A stretch of 64,000 nucleotides of DNA from Paralichthys olivaceus. Its lineage: Eukaryota; Chordata; Actinopteri; Pleuronectiformes; Paralichthyidae. Positions within the stretch are counted from its first letter, which is position 1. Each line of letters begins with the position of its first letter. Shown one piece after another: positions 55,643 to 64,000 of the stretch. Both the position numbers and the translations under genes were made by a program. Below the pieces are notes generated by a model. The model was not told the DNA's origin. It saw only the letters and a list, made by a program, of their open reading frames with translations, and did not search any database. The stretch spans positions 2,323,361 to 2,387,360 of the forward strand of contig NC_091097.1 in NCBI RefSeq assembly GCF_024713975.1, given 5' to 3'.

Positions 55643-58600
55643 TCACAGACTTAAAACGCAATAAACTGGACTGTGATAACTGTAGTAGGTTTGGAGCACA
55701 CTACTTTGGAGGCACATATGTGGCTGAGATACATAAATGTGATCAAGTAGTGTCTGACCTTGAGTTGTTGCAGCTGTGATTATCTGTGTATAGCCTCTGG
55801 ACTGAAACAGTTCATGAATTGTCTTCTTTCCTTTGCTGAGGAGGTCCTCATTAAAGTCTCCACACACAATGACAGGCTGGTGATTCATTATGGCGAGAGA
55901 GTCCAAGAGATTTGACATATTTGGTAAAAACCTCTCAAGGCTGAAGTGTGGTGGTCTGTACACAGCTGCAATCAGTGCTTGGACTGGGTTCTCCAATTTT
56001 ACAACTACAAACTCAAGATCAGTCACATTTTGAATGTACCTTCGAGCCTCTGCTTGAATGTGGCTCTTACAGTACACTGCAACTCCACCTCCATCCCTTT
56101 TTGCCATGTCTGGATAATTTGTGTAGGACACATGTCTGCTGCGTGTAAAGATGTTGTATCCTTCTAACTGGAACTGTGGGGAATCAACTGATCCAGACAA
56201 ATGTGTTTCTGTTATACACAGAACATCGGCCAGTCGCAGTTCATGGTGGCACTTCATGTCCTCAATGTGAGAAGGAAGTCCCTGAGCATTGTGGTGTACT
56301 AGTGTCAAAGTTTGAGCTGTTTGATCTGCTGCTGTGATGTTTTGCAACAGTGGCCTTGTGCTCTGGAAAGATGCTTGTTCCATATTTTCCATTGCAGCTG
56401 CGATTTGAGGGTCAGCATAGATTTTCTTTTCATCCAAATCTGTTATGTAAAGTCCTTGAAGTGAGGTTGTCCGGCTGAGGGCAACATACGACATTCCAGA
56501 CTCAAACACACGCTTCAAGCACACTACTGCAGACTGCATTGTCATGCCTTGCACTTTGTGAGCTGTGCAGGCAAAGGCCAGCTTCATCGGGAACTGCCTT
56601 CGGACCACTCCTTTTTTGCTGGTGTATTCCTCGCTCTTTTCAATATACACCAAGTCATCTGACGGTCCTTTTAACTTTTTGCGGAGTTTTTGTCCCGCGG
56701 TTGGATTGTCTAACTTAAGTCCAACCAGTCTCACTGTCGTTCGTCCACTTTCCTCTCTTGTCACAATGTTGGCAATCGTTCCAAATGTTCCATTAACAAG
56801 TCCATCCTCTACATCCAGATTCCTGATGAGCATAACGCGTACGCCGTGCGCAGCTTGTATGTTGTCAGGTAAATCTCTTTTGTTTCCCTTGACACCTCCA
56901 ATCTGGACCATTTGCCCACTGGGGATGTCCTTCAGATGGTCTTCTGCCTTGATGTTGACAAAGTCAGAATGGAGAGCACTTACGGTTGCAGAATTGTGCG
57001 CATCAACCTCTTTGTTTGTTGCAAATATATGCAGGGCATTGGGTGGGCAGTTGTTGATGTCAGTGACACGTGTGTTGAGCAAAGCTCTGTCATTGTCACA
57101 TAGTGCTTCTGTCTTTGGTTTGACGCGCATCCTATTCAGCAGTTCTGCAAAAGCAAGATCATCTTTTTGACGCATGATCTGTGTCAGGGTGACCATTTTA
57201 AAATTGTCCTTCCATAGGTCAAGCACCGACCCCTCATAGACACAGAGTGGTTTGGCTCTACCTAGGGGTGGCAGTTGGTAGAAGTCTCCTACTGCCAGGA
57301 CAGACATCCCTCCGAAAGGTTTCTTGTTGCCTTTGATCTGTTGAAATCTCCAGTGGACATAGGAAAACAACTCTTTGGAAACCATGGATATCTCATCGAT
57401 TATCAGAATGTCTGCATTGGATAGCGTTGCTCTCATTTCATCCAATGCGTTGCCAAGTCCTCGATATGGTGGTTTCAAAGATTTTGGCAGTTTGAGGATG
57501 GAGTGTAAGGTTTTTCCAGATATGTTGAATGCTGCAGTGCCAGTAAATGCAGTCAGTAGCACTGCAGGCATGGACATGTCTGCCTGGTCACGGAATCTGG
57601 GGAGTTGGTGCAGAATCTTGGTGGCCTCCTCATATATGCATTTGATTACATGGGATTTTCCACAGCCAGCTCCCCCGGAGACAAAGTAAAAGAATTGGTC
57701 TGGATTGTTGCCCCAGACACGCTTGAGGCACCACTCGCGCACAGTGTAGAAAATGGACGCCTGCGTTTCGTTGAGGCTTCGGTACAGCTGTCTAACATAC
57801 TCTGCACTCAGCTTTGGTACCTCTACTGCTGGTACAGTTCCATCACGTGTGACTTCATACTCAGGCACGTCGTCTCTCTCATTTTCCTCATTGGGGTCCG
57901 ATACTGGTCGCTGTTCCAGGCACTCCAAATGATCCACCTCAGCCTCTGATGCAAAACGGTTCCATGCATTAAAAAGGGAACCTTCTTCACTGACCTTTTC
58001 CAGGGCCTTCTGCAGTTTTTTGCCATGTCCTTCATATCGGTTCTTCATGGCATCCACCAGGTCTTTTACTGCATACTCCCATTTGGTAGCACACTTGTAG
58101 TACTGCTCATATGTCGGGTATTGTTCACTTTTGAGGTCATCATTGGATCTGTGTGGCAAGTACAGTTTAAGCAACCTGCAGTGAAACTTCTCTGGGTCTT
58201 TCTGTTCTGAGAAGCGGGGAAATCTGATGATGGCAGGTTTTCCTCTAGTTCTTTTTTGAATGAATCCTCTTTCATTCAAAAGGCGAATGGCATTTGGACC
58301 TTCTGTTTGCCGTCCATAGAGTATCCTGTACTCTGAAGCAAACTGAGCCAAAGACATGGTTTCGAGTTCCTCGGGTCTGTCTGCGTATTTCTCTGGTAAT
58401 CCCGACATCCACACTTGCTCTGTATCAGGAGCCATTTCCTTCAACTTGCTCATGGGAAGACTCATCTTCAGAGCGTTTTCATCAGTCTGTACAAACACCA
58501 CACTGCGCGAACACTTTTTTAGTGGTAAGCTGCATGTCCGCGCCACAGACTCTTGAGCACTTACCTCTCTGTGCTTGGAGTACGCCTGCATGATCTGCTT

Positions 58601-61600
58601 CATTTCGTCTTTCTCATTGACGTCTTTTTTACGCACTTCACCGATGACTTGATTGAGCGTCTGAGTCATCTCGTGTTCCGGCTTGGACATGTACGACAAC
58701 ATGTACGCGATGCAGCAGTACTCGTCGAGAACAAACTGAATGTCCATGTTAGCGTTCCATACCCTGAGCAAATGGTCATTGAATCCATTCACCCAACAGT
58801 CGATTGGACGACGCTTCATCACAATGACATAGCCGGTAGTTAGATTCTCGACATTGACCCTGAATTCTTGGTAGGTCATCTGGAATTTCTCCAGCAGTTC
58901 TGACAAAGTCATGGGTGGGTTCTTTGATTCACTAAGGAAAGTCCATATTGGTTTGAGTTTAGCCATGGCGTCCTTTTGGATCTGTCGAAGACGTCTCTGT
59001 TTTGGCTTGGACTTTTTCCCTTTTCTCCCACTTTTACTTGTTGCTGGTTTCTTGTCATCATCATCTTCACGATCGTCTGGGCAAGTGATGATGGTTTTGT
59101 CCATGGGTGCTTTAGGATAACCAAATCTGCACTCGCTACTGCCTTTTCTGCAAGATTTGGAATGATTTCTGCTGTGTATCTGAACCTCGGAGACGATTTT
59201 GTGGAGCTCCGGGTCTGCATTTGGGTCAGGCATCTGGCATGTTACGTGCTGGTCGATGAACTTGCACACTTCATCGTCCTTATCCTCTCCAAACTCAGGT
59301 GCATCCTTAATCCAAACCACCAAATGGATGTGTGGGCTTCCTCTGGCTTGAAACTCCACTCGATAGAAGTAATCTTCTACTTGACCAATGGGCTGTGCGT
59401 CTGACAGGATCAGATTCATTAGCGCATCAACCCTTTTTTCAAACATCCTCATCACAGTGACAGGGTTGCTTCGTAGAATGTCACATTTTGCATTCCAGTC
59501 GAGCTGTGAAAAGTCAACACTTTCACCTTGTTGTGCTTTTATGACCTCTATGAACTCAGGCCATCTCATCTCAGCAGCAGAAAATGTCAGAAAGAATGTG
59601 GGCTTGCCCACCTGTCTGACCATGGCATGTAGGTCTTTCAGCGCCTTTTCCCAATAAGCCGGAGTGCCTCGAAGAGGTTGCATGAATCGTGTCGCATCCT
59701 TGTTTGTTATCAGTCTTTCAACCTCTTTATTATCTTGAAGCATCCGGCTGGAAATTTTGCGTCCATCTCTGGTGACGGGTTTACCTTTACGCAGTTGAAT
59801 TGACATGCTGTTTTTAGCAATGTGTGTTTCTGTCACAAACTGCGAGAAGAACAGGTAAGTCTGGTCCACTGCAAAGCGGTTATCTGCTGAGAAAAGCCTT
59901 GCGTTAAAGTACATGCTTGGGGACACATTAATCTGCCGGACCTCATCCAATGTGTTCTGTCCAGTTGGGAATTGAACAGGGAAGGCCATGGCTTCTAGTT
60001 TTGGAATAGCAAAGAAGCCAACGGGTTTGTTACCTTGGGCGGGTGCAATGCTAAATATTCCCTCGCCATATGATAAAATGTCCTGTGCAATGTCAGGTGG
60101 CTGCATGCAGGTGTCCAGGGCCAGACCAGGTCTAAGTTCTTCTTTGTCTTTCTCTGGGTCTGATTTGGACTGATCGGCCTGTTCACCATTTGGTTCAGCC
60201 TCCACCGGCTGATCATCTGAGTTGAAAGTAGCACTCTCATCGATGGTTATGTCTTCATATTCTGAGTGCATCTCTTTCAATGTGTGTAGTCCTGCCAGCA
60301 CATTTCTCATGTTGACAGTGTAAAAGTACTGATGCCCTTTGTACTTGATGTTCCTTTTCAGTTTAACCTGTAACAGCTGCGCTTCACCGCTGGGTCTTGG
60401 GAGACAGTTCACTGTTGCACTTACTTCCGATGGCACACACACAACAGCGCCGTGTACTGCTCTTTGCTGTCCTTTGGGCAATGCAATAATTTTTGCAAAA
60501 GGCAGGACTTTGGCAATTAACTGTCTCTCAAGCACATTTAATTCACCCAACTCTGCTGGGATAGGTGCCAGCTCTAATTCATTAGCCACTGCAATGGATG
60601 GCATGCTTCCTCTTCTCAGGTGGCTGTTACAAGTGTGGCAAATCCACTCCTGCTGCCTTTCTTGTGGAACGGTACAAGTAGGCGAGCATTCCGTGTCACA
60701 AACGTGAACATATTTCCCTGTTAAGCAACTTGCTACCAAGTGAACGTTTTTGACATATTTGGACCTGTCGCAACGCACAACTTGATTAGCAAAAAGTGCC
60801 CTGTGGCACACCGTGCAAACATAGGTGGGGCCATTACGGATTTTTTCACGGAAGGAAGACATCGCAGCTTGCATCACATGGTTGATCACAGGCTGTGGAG
60901 TTTGGTGGATTACAATCCGTCTGTATTTCCTTCTTATTTTCAGGGCCCGCTGCAACTTTTGATGAAGGTGAAAAGCAGCATTTGTAGCCAGCCTGTCTCT
61001 TCTGTGCACAGTACAGCGCCGTATGTGATGCAGTCTAAATTCTGTATCATTGTAATACATGGTTTGACGTTGTTTTTGTTTTTGCCTATAGTCATGGTCA
61101 CATGCATATTTTGATTTGACGTATGTTTTCTTAGATTCTCTGACATCAGAATCTGTGTTATATTTCTGGGCCATGTATTTTTTCCATCTGCACCGAAATT
61201 CAGGATTTGTCTTGTACCGACAGACAGTGTTTGATATCTTTTTGCCTTTAACACGAGGGTCTGTGTAACTAAGTTTGGAAGATAACAGCTTTTGTTTGTG
61301 GTAATGGTGGTCTTGGGTATATTTAATGCGCATAGCCTGCAGTTTCTTAATGCGAAATTCTGAACAGCGAGCATATTTCTTTCTTTCACATTTGTTTCTG
61401 CAAATGGGAGATTTACTTGTACGCCTTGCTTTTTTGCGACGATGTTTGTTTAGTTTTGATACATTTTTAACTGATTTGTTTATTTGATCTCCCCCTAGAT
61501 TCAAGTCTACATCTTTTGGTGGTGTTTTGCATTCATTTTTCTCTGGGCTTTCAGCTTCCACAGTTAGTTGTGCTTGTGGGAGAGCTGAAGAAACATCTGA

Positions 61601-62389
61601 CATATGCACATTTGGATCAGAAATCTCAACAGTAACAGTTTCTGCTTCCGGTATGTGGGACATTGTTTGCGATTCTGGGTTTTGTGCAATTGTGTCTGGT
61701 TGAGGTACAGATGTAGCACTTACTGTAACCTCCACATCAGCTGCCTGTGCAGGACTGCCACTGGAATGGACAGAATGGAAAGAAACAGGCACAAACTCAT
61801 AGCCGGCATAACAACCACGGTCTTTAAACAGCTTGTGCAGGTGGTCGATCAAGTCGCTGAGATGATTGAAAGTCAGCATAACTGCAGTTCCTTCTGGGTG
61901 GGGAAGACCTCTTCCACTTCTTGTGTGAGAGTCAAAGAGTCCATAACGCCCTGATCTGTCCCGGAAAACTGCAAAGCACTCAGGAGATACCATGAGTATG
62001 GCATGGCTGACTTCTATTGTCAGAGCCTCAAGTTGTTTGGCAAGAGTCAACCAACCAACACGGCTGTGTTCTGGGGCCTTCAGACAGCCACATCTCACTG
62101 AAGACATGTGGACATTGTACATATCAGTGTCTGTTAATACTTGCTTCGGCATTTCTTCAACTGTCAGGTGGTCACTTACAAAGCTTTTATCTAAAATGAG
62201 TTGGTTTTTGATGCCAACATAGAGAGCATCTCCCTGCTGAAGCACTCTGTCAAGGTTGTCTCTGTTGAACCGCAATCCTTCGTTGTGGTATGCCAGAAAT
62301 GTCAGTGCCATGCAGGTGCACTGATGATTCCTGGAGAATGTGTTGTACCGAACATCATTCTGACTATGAGTTGCCCTCACCGTCCACAT
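55643..62389 (-). CDS. Helentron/Helitron2 Rep-helicase-endonuclease, intact
   Basis: 2248 codons without a stop or frameshift. Rolling-circle transposase of a Helentron. Domain order: residues 1-205 papain-fold-like cysteine protease (Q23-C24 and D153-S154-H155), similar in layout to C76-type deubiquitinases; 310-520 basic Lys/Arg-rich linker; about 521-600 zinc fingers (CTVC, WICHTC); about 850-1240 HUH Rep with H1020-I-H1022 in PHIHLVVW and the two tyrosines Y1229 and Y1233 with K1236 (YMLSYMSK); about 1540-2000 PIF1-type SF1 helicase with Walker A GGAGCGKS (K1578), Walker B D1665-E1666, [16 protein letters not shown] and VALSRT; 2025-2248 exonuclease-endonuclease-phosphatase fold with E2061 (TETHL), D2178 (GDFNED), LDHIYVS and final SYHSP. 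The C-terminal EEP domain is what separates Helentrons from canonical Helitrons. Every catalytic motif I could check is present, so it may be active. The frame is also open upstream to a splice acceptor at 62444. Confidence 0.95.
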   Translation of the reverse strand: MWTVRATHSQNDVRYNTFSRNHQCTCMALTFLAYHNEGLRFNRDNLDRVLQQGDALYVGIKNQLILDKSFVSDHLTVEEMPKQVLTDTDMYNVHMSSVRCGCLKAPEHSRVGWLTLAKQLEALTIEVSHAILMVSPECFAVFRDRSGRYGLFDSHTRSGRGLPHPEGTAVMLTFNHLSDLIDHLHKLFKDRGCYAGYEFVPVSFHSVHSSGSPAQAADVEVTVSATSVPQPDTIAQNPESQTMSHIPEAETVTVEISDPNVHMSDVSSALPQAQLTVEAESPEKNECKTPPKDVDLNLGGDQINKSVKNVSKLNKHRRKKARRTSKSPICRNKCERKKYARCSEFRIKKLQAMRIKYTQDHHYHKQKLLSSKLSYTDPRVKGKKISNTVCRYKTNPEFRCRWKKYMAQKYNTDSDVRESKKTYVKSKYACDHDYRQKQKQRQTMYYNDTEFRLHHIRRCTVHRRDRLATNAAFHLHQKLQRALKIRRKYRRIVIHQTPQPVINHVMQAAMSSFREKIRNGPTYVCTVCHRALFANQVVRCDRSKYVKNVHLVASCLTGKYVHVCDTECSPTCTVPQERQQEWICHTCNSHLRRGSMPSIAVANELELAPIPAELGELNVLERQLIAKVLPFAKIIALPKGQQRAVHGAVVCVPSEVSATVNCLPRPSGEAQLLQVKLKRNIKYKGHQYFYTVNMRNVLAGLHTLKEMHSEYEDITIDESATFNSDDQPVEAEPNGEQADQSKSDPEKDKEELRPGLALDTCMQPPDIAQDILSYGEGIFSIAPAQGNKPVGFFAIPKLEAMAFPVQFPTGQNTLDEVRQINVSPSMYFNARLFSADNRFAVDQTYLFFSQFVTETHIAKNSMSIQLRKGKPVTRDGRKISSRMLQDNKEVERLITNKDATRFMQPLRGTPAYWEKALKDLHAMVRQVGKPTFFLTFSAAEMRWPEFIEVIKAQQGESVDFSQLDWNAKCDILRSNPVTVMRMFEKRVDALMNLILSDAQPIGQVEDYFYRVEFQARGSPHIHLVVWIKDAPEFGEDKDDEVCKFIDQHVTCQMPDPNADPELHKIVSEVQIHSRNHSKSCRKGSSECRFGYPKAPMDKTIITCPDDREDDDDKKPATSKSGRKGKKSKPKQRRLRQIQKDAMAKLKPIWTFLSESKNPPMTLSELLEKFQMTYQEFRVNVENLTTGYVIVMKRRPIDCWVNGFNDHLLRVWNANMDIQFVLDEYCCIAYMLSYMSKPEHEMTQTLNQVIGEVRKKDVNEKDEMKQIMQAYSKHREVSAQESVARTCSLPLKKCSRSVVFVQTDENALKMSLPMSKLKEMAPDTEQVWMSGLPEKYADRPEELETMSLAQFASEYRILYGRQTEGPNAIRLLNERGFIQKRTRGKPAIIRFPRFSEQKDPEKFHCRLLKLYLPHRSNDDLKSEQYPTYEQYYKCATKWEYAVKDLVDAMKNRYEGHGKKLQKALEKVSEEGSLFNAWNRFASEAEVDHLECLEQRPVSDPNEENERDDVPEYEVTRDGTVPAVEVPKLSAEYVRQLYRSLNETQASIFYTVREWCLKRVWGNNPDQFFYFVSGGAGCGKSHVIKCIYEEATKILHQLPRFRDQADMSMPAVLLTAFTGTAAFNISGKTLHSILKLPKSLKPPYRGLGNALDEMRATLSNADILIIDEISMVSKELFSYVHWRFQQIKGNKKPFGGMSVLAVGDFYQLPPLGRAKPLCVYEGSVLDLWKDNFKMVTLTQIMRQKDDLAFAELLNRMRVKPKTEALCDNDRALLNTRVTDINNCPPNALHIFATNKEVDAHNSATVSALHSDFVNIKAEDHLKDIPSGQMVQIGGVKGNKRDLPDNIQAAHGVRVMLIRNLDVEDGLVNGTFGTIANIVTREESGRTTVRLVGLKLDNPTAGQKLRKKLKGPSDDLVYIEKSEEYTSKKGVVRRQFPMKLAFACTAHKVQGMTMQSAVVCLKRVFESGMSYVALSRTTSLQGLYITDLDEKKIYADPQIAAAMENMEQASFQSTRPLLQNITAADQTAQTLTLVHHNAQGLPSHIEDMKCHHELRLADVLCITETHLSGSVDSPQFQLEGYNIFTRSRHVSYTNYPDMAKRDGGGVAVYCKSHIQAEARRYIQNVTDLEFVVVKLENPVQALIAAVYRPPHFSLERFLPNMSNLLDSLAIMNHQPVIVCGDFNEDLLSKGKKTIHELFQSRGYTQIITAATTQGQTLLDHIYVSQPHMCLQSSVLQTYYSYHSPVYCVLSL

Positions 62390-62443
62390 GGTCCCTCTCT
62401 CTTTGTTTGGACTCTCAAACAGTGGGTCTTCATCTGCCCAGGG
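62390..62443 (-). CDS. Likely in-frame 5' extension of Helentron exon
   Basis: Eighteen codons ([18 protein letters not shown]) continue the Helentron frame upstream of its first ATG, to an acceptor GTTTAGCTTCAG|CCC. Without splicing the frame meets TAG just above. The phase-0 border fits the phase-0 mini-exons at 62896-63911. Confidence 0.55.
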
Positions 62444-62895
62444 CTGAAGCTAAACAAAGTATTGTATAAAGGATTATTATTAATATTCAATTTATGGGGT
62501 TTGTCTTGATACACACGCACACAAAATGAAAGCTTTCTACAACCTGTTTAGCTGGACCTCCTTCGCATTTAAAAAAGGCCCATCTCTATGCTACTACATT
62601 TGCAAGTGCATATTTGAGACAGAGCACTGTTAAGAGTACACTTTAAGAGTTGTCCTCCTTTTGTTTCAGATGTGTATGTTTCTAAAAAGACACTATTGTC
62701 AATTAATTCATAAGTAACCATACTCAGAGTACAGTTAAAGGTATTATATAGTTTAGAGATTTGTTTGGGTAACTTTAGTGTGATTTTTTTTTTTGTCATG
62801 AATAATTACAATGCGTTTTTTTTAAAGTTGAACACATGCAATGTTTGAAATGTATCCTTTGTCTATTAATCATGGAGAGAAAAAACAAACCCTAC
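62444..62895 (-). other. Intron-like stretch with an exon remnant
   Basis: AT-rich. At about 62541-62553 the minus strand repeats the TCCAGCTAAACAG end of the mini-exons followed by GTTGTA, a poor donor, and lacks the rest of the exon. This looks like a truncated duplicate. Confidence 0.45.
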
Positions 62896-62979
62896 CTTCA
62901 TAGCTGGAGGACAGGAGCCACTGGTTGTAGCCATCTTCCACACATTTCCTGACTGTGGAGGGTTGTGTTCTTTGGGAAG
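62896..62979 (-). CDS. Phase-0 mini-exon 1 (28 codons)
   Basis: Acceptor CATCATCAG, donor AAG|GTAGGG. Encodes LPKEHNPPQSGNVWKMATTS, then GSCPPAMK. Homologous to the three exons further upstream through the pattern xPK..xPP..xxxW..xxTxGSxxPAxK. Confidence 0.55.
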
Positions 62980-63243
62980 CTGATGATGTAAAGTTAAATT
63001 TGAAGTTTGGCTTCATGTCAAACAAAATAATCACTTGATAATTATAAAACATATATTTGTTTCTGCAAATCAGGTATTTATGACTAGTTGACTCAGCAAA
63101 ATCAGATTGAACAGATTCTGGGTTCAGGTCATATCTGTGTGTCCACTTTGGCAATCTAAGTGCCATCTATTAACACAATACCAAGTTCATGAAACACAAT
63201 GTATTGTATAGATGTTCCACAGTGTGGGGAATAAAAAGCCTAC

Positions 63244-63327
63244 CTGTTTAGCTGGAGAACAGGAGCCAGTCGGTGCATCTCTCCTCCAAAAATGTCTTGG
63301 TTGGGGAGGAGTCTGTATTTTGGAAAC
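63244..63327 (-). CDS. Phase-0 mini-exon 2 (28 codons)
   Basis: Acceptor CATCAG, donor CAG|GTAGG. Encodes VSKIQTPPQPRHFWRRDAPT, then GSCSPAKQ. Same length and same conserved Trp as its neighbours. Confidence 0.6.
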
Positions 63328-63510
63328 CTGATGACATGAAATTAAATTTGATTTATTAATGATTTTTTGTCAAACATAGCAGTCACTTGATAATTATAAA
63401 ACAAATAATTGTATATGGAAATCAAGTATTTATGACTACTTAACTCTGTAAAATTATAACAGAATCTGGGTCCAGCCCATATCTCCAATGCGTCAAAAAC
63501 AAATCCATAC

Positions 63511-63591
63511 CTTTGAAGGTGGAGAATTCACAGGGGTGTGCGAATTGCCCTTTGACCAGAAATGTCTGGCTGGTGGAGGCGTCTCTGCCGT
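63511..63591 (-). CDS. Phase-0 mini-exon 3 (27 codons)
   Basis: Acceptor TTTCCTCAG, donor AAG|GTATGG. Encodes TAETPPPARHFWSKGNSHTP, then VNSPPSK. The most divergent of the four, one codon shorter, frame kept. Confidence 0.55.
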
Positions 63592-63671
63592 CTGAGGAAA
63601 AAAATTATACCAAGTATGTGAAACTCAAGACATTGTGTATTGTAAAGATATACCGGAGTGACAGAGACTGT

Positions 63672-63741
63672 GTATGTGTGTGTGTGTGTGAGTGAGTGAG
63701 TGAGTGTGTGTGTGTGAGTGTGTGTGAGTGAGTGAGTGAGT
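63672..63741. repeat. TG/TGAG microsatellite
   Basis: TG repeats interspersed with GAGT tetramers, in the intron between mini-exons 3 and 4. Confidence 0.9.
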
Positions 63742-63827
63742 GGACTGTGGTTTCAGTCATCTGATAACTAAATACCAAGTTCAAGACTGCATGTTGTATG
63801 GAAAGTGTGGGACATATAAAAGCCCAC

Positions 63828-63911
63828 CTTTTTAGCTGGAGAATGGGAGCCAGTGGGTCCATCCGTCCTCCAAACATTTCTTGGCCGTGGAGAGGTCTGT
63901 ACTTTGGGAAC
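63828..63911 (-). CDS. Phase-0 mini-exon 4 (28 codons)
   Basis: Acceptor TATCAG, donor AAG|GTGGGC. Encodes VPKVQTSPRPRNVWRTDGPT, then GSHSPAKK. It is the most upstream one visible; more may follow past the window. Confidence 0.6.
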
Positions 63912-64000
63912 CTGATAATACATATAACTTATCAATTAATACATTATATTTACATTACACTAGGATAATGCTGTCAGCTATGTATTTATTGTTTAGGTAC

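Noticed and set aside
56565..57170. 201-codon plus-strand frame inside the Helentron
   Set aside because: It is the antisense shadow of the helicase coding region; no independent features.

Overview
The window is nuclear DNA from a vertebrate, almost certainly a teleost (spiny-rayed) fish. The evidence is an intron-rich class I aldolase whose protein starts MTHAYPFLS, which is typical of fish muscle-type aldolase, together with fish-style dispersed repeats, a hAT MITE with its target duplication, and a Helentron-type (Helitron2) transposon. There are no bacterial genes or operons. Most open frames in the middle 40 kb are by-products of repeated DNA.

Region 1 (1-9.4 kb): a complete aldolase A-type gene on the minus strand. 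Seven coding exons (8444 down to 2128) join without a frame error into 364 codons, and every catalytic residue falls at its expected number. A non-coding first exon and a CCAAT-box promoter lie at about 9.2-9.4 kb. The 3' flank holds a 651-bp hAT MITE with a perfect 8-bp target duplication. The introns hold paired copies of two dispersed elements, microsatellites and a 44-bp palindrome.

Region 2 (10.1-12.8 kb): a single-copy island between satellite fragments. It carries two promoter-like GC-rich segments that face each other (+ at 10.6 kb, - at 12.5-12.8 kb), each with a consensus splice donor. No product was recognised.

Region 3 (12.84-50.85 kb): a 38-kb complex satellite. One inverted unit (12.84-15.0 kb) is followed by 14 direct units of 2.2-3.1 kb and a stub. 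A full unit contains an AG microsatellite block, a ~60-bp minisatellite, a G-run version of the same 60-mer, a tRNA-like Pol III promoter on the strand opposite to the unit orientation used here, a ~1-kb conserved block with an internal ~229-bp duplication, and in some units a 79-bp hairpin module. Units fall into types A, B and C arranged as a higher-order repeat of 7,686 bp. The copies are nearly identical, which means either very recent amplification or an assembly effect.

Region 4 (50.9-64 kb): a cluster of exon-like segments (51.4-52.9 kb, minus), an AT-rich minisatellite field of ~172-bp units (53.05-55.6 kb), and a huge uninterrupted Helentron ORF (2248 codons, minus). That ORF has an N-terminal papain-fold-like protease, zinc fingers, HUH Rep with two tyrosines, a PIF1-type helicase and a C-terminal EEP endonuclease. 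Upstream of it (62.9-63.9 kb) lie four tandemly duplicated phase-0 mini-exons. These appear able to splice in frame into the Helentron exon through an acceptor 54 bp before its first ATG, so the true N terminus may be longer and lie beyond the window.
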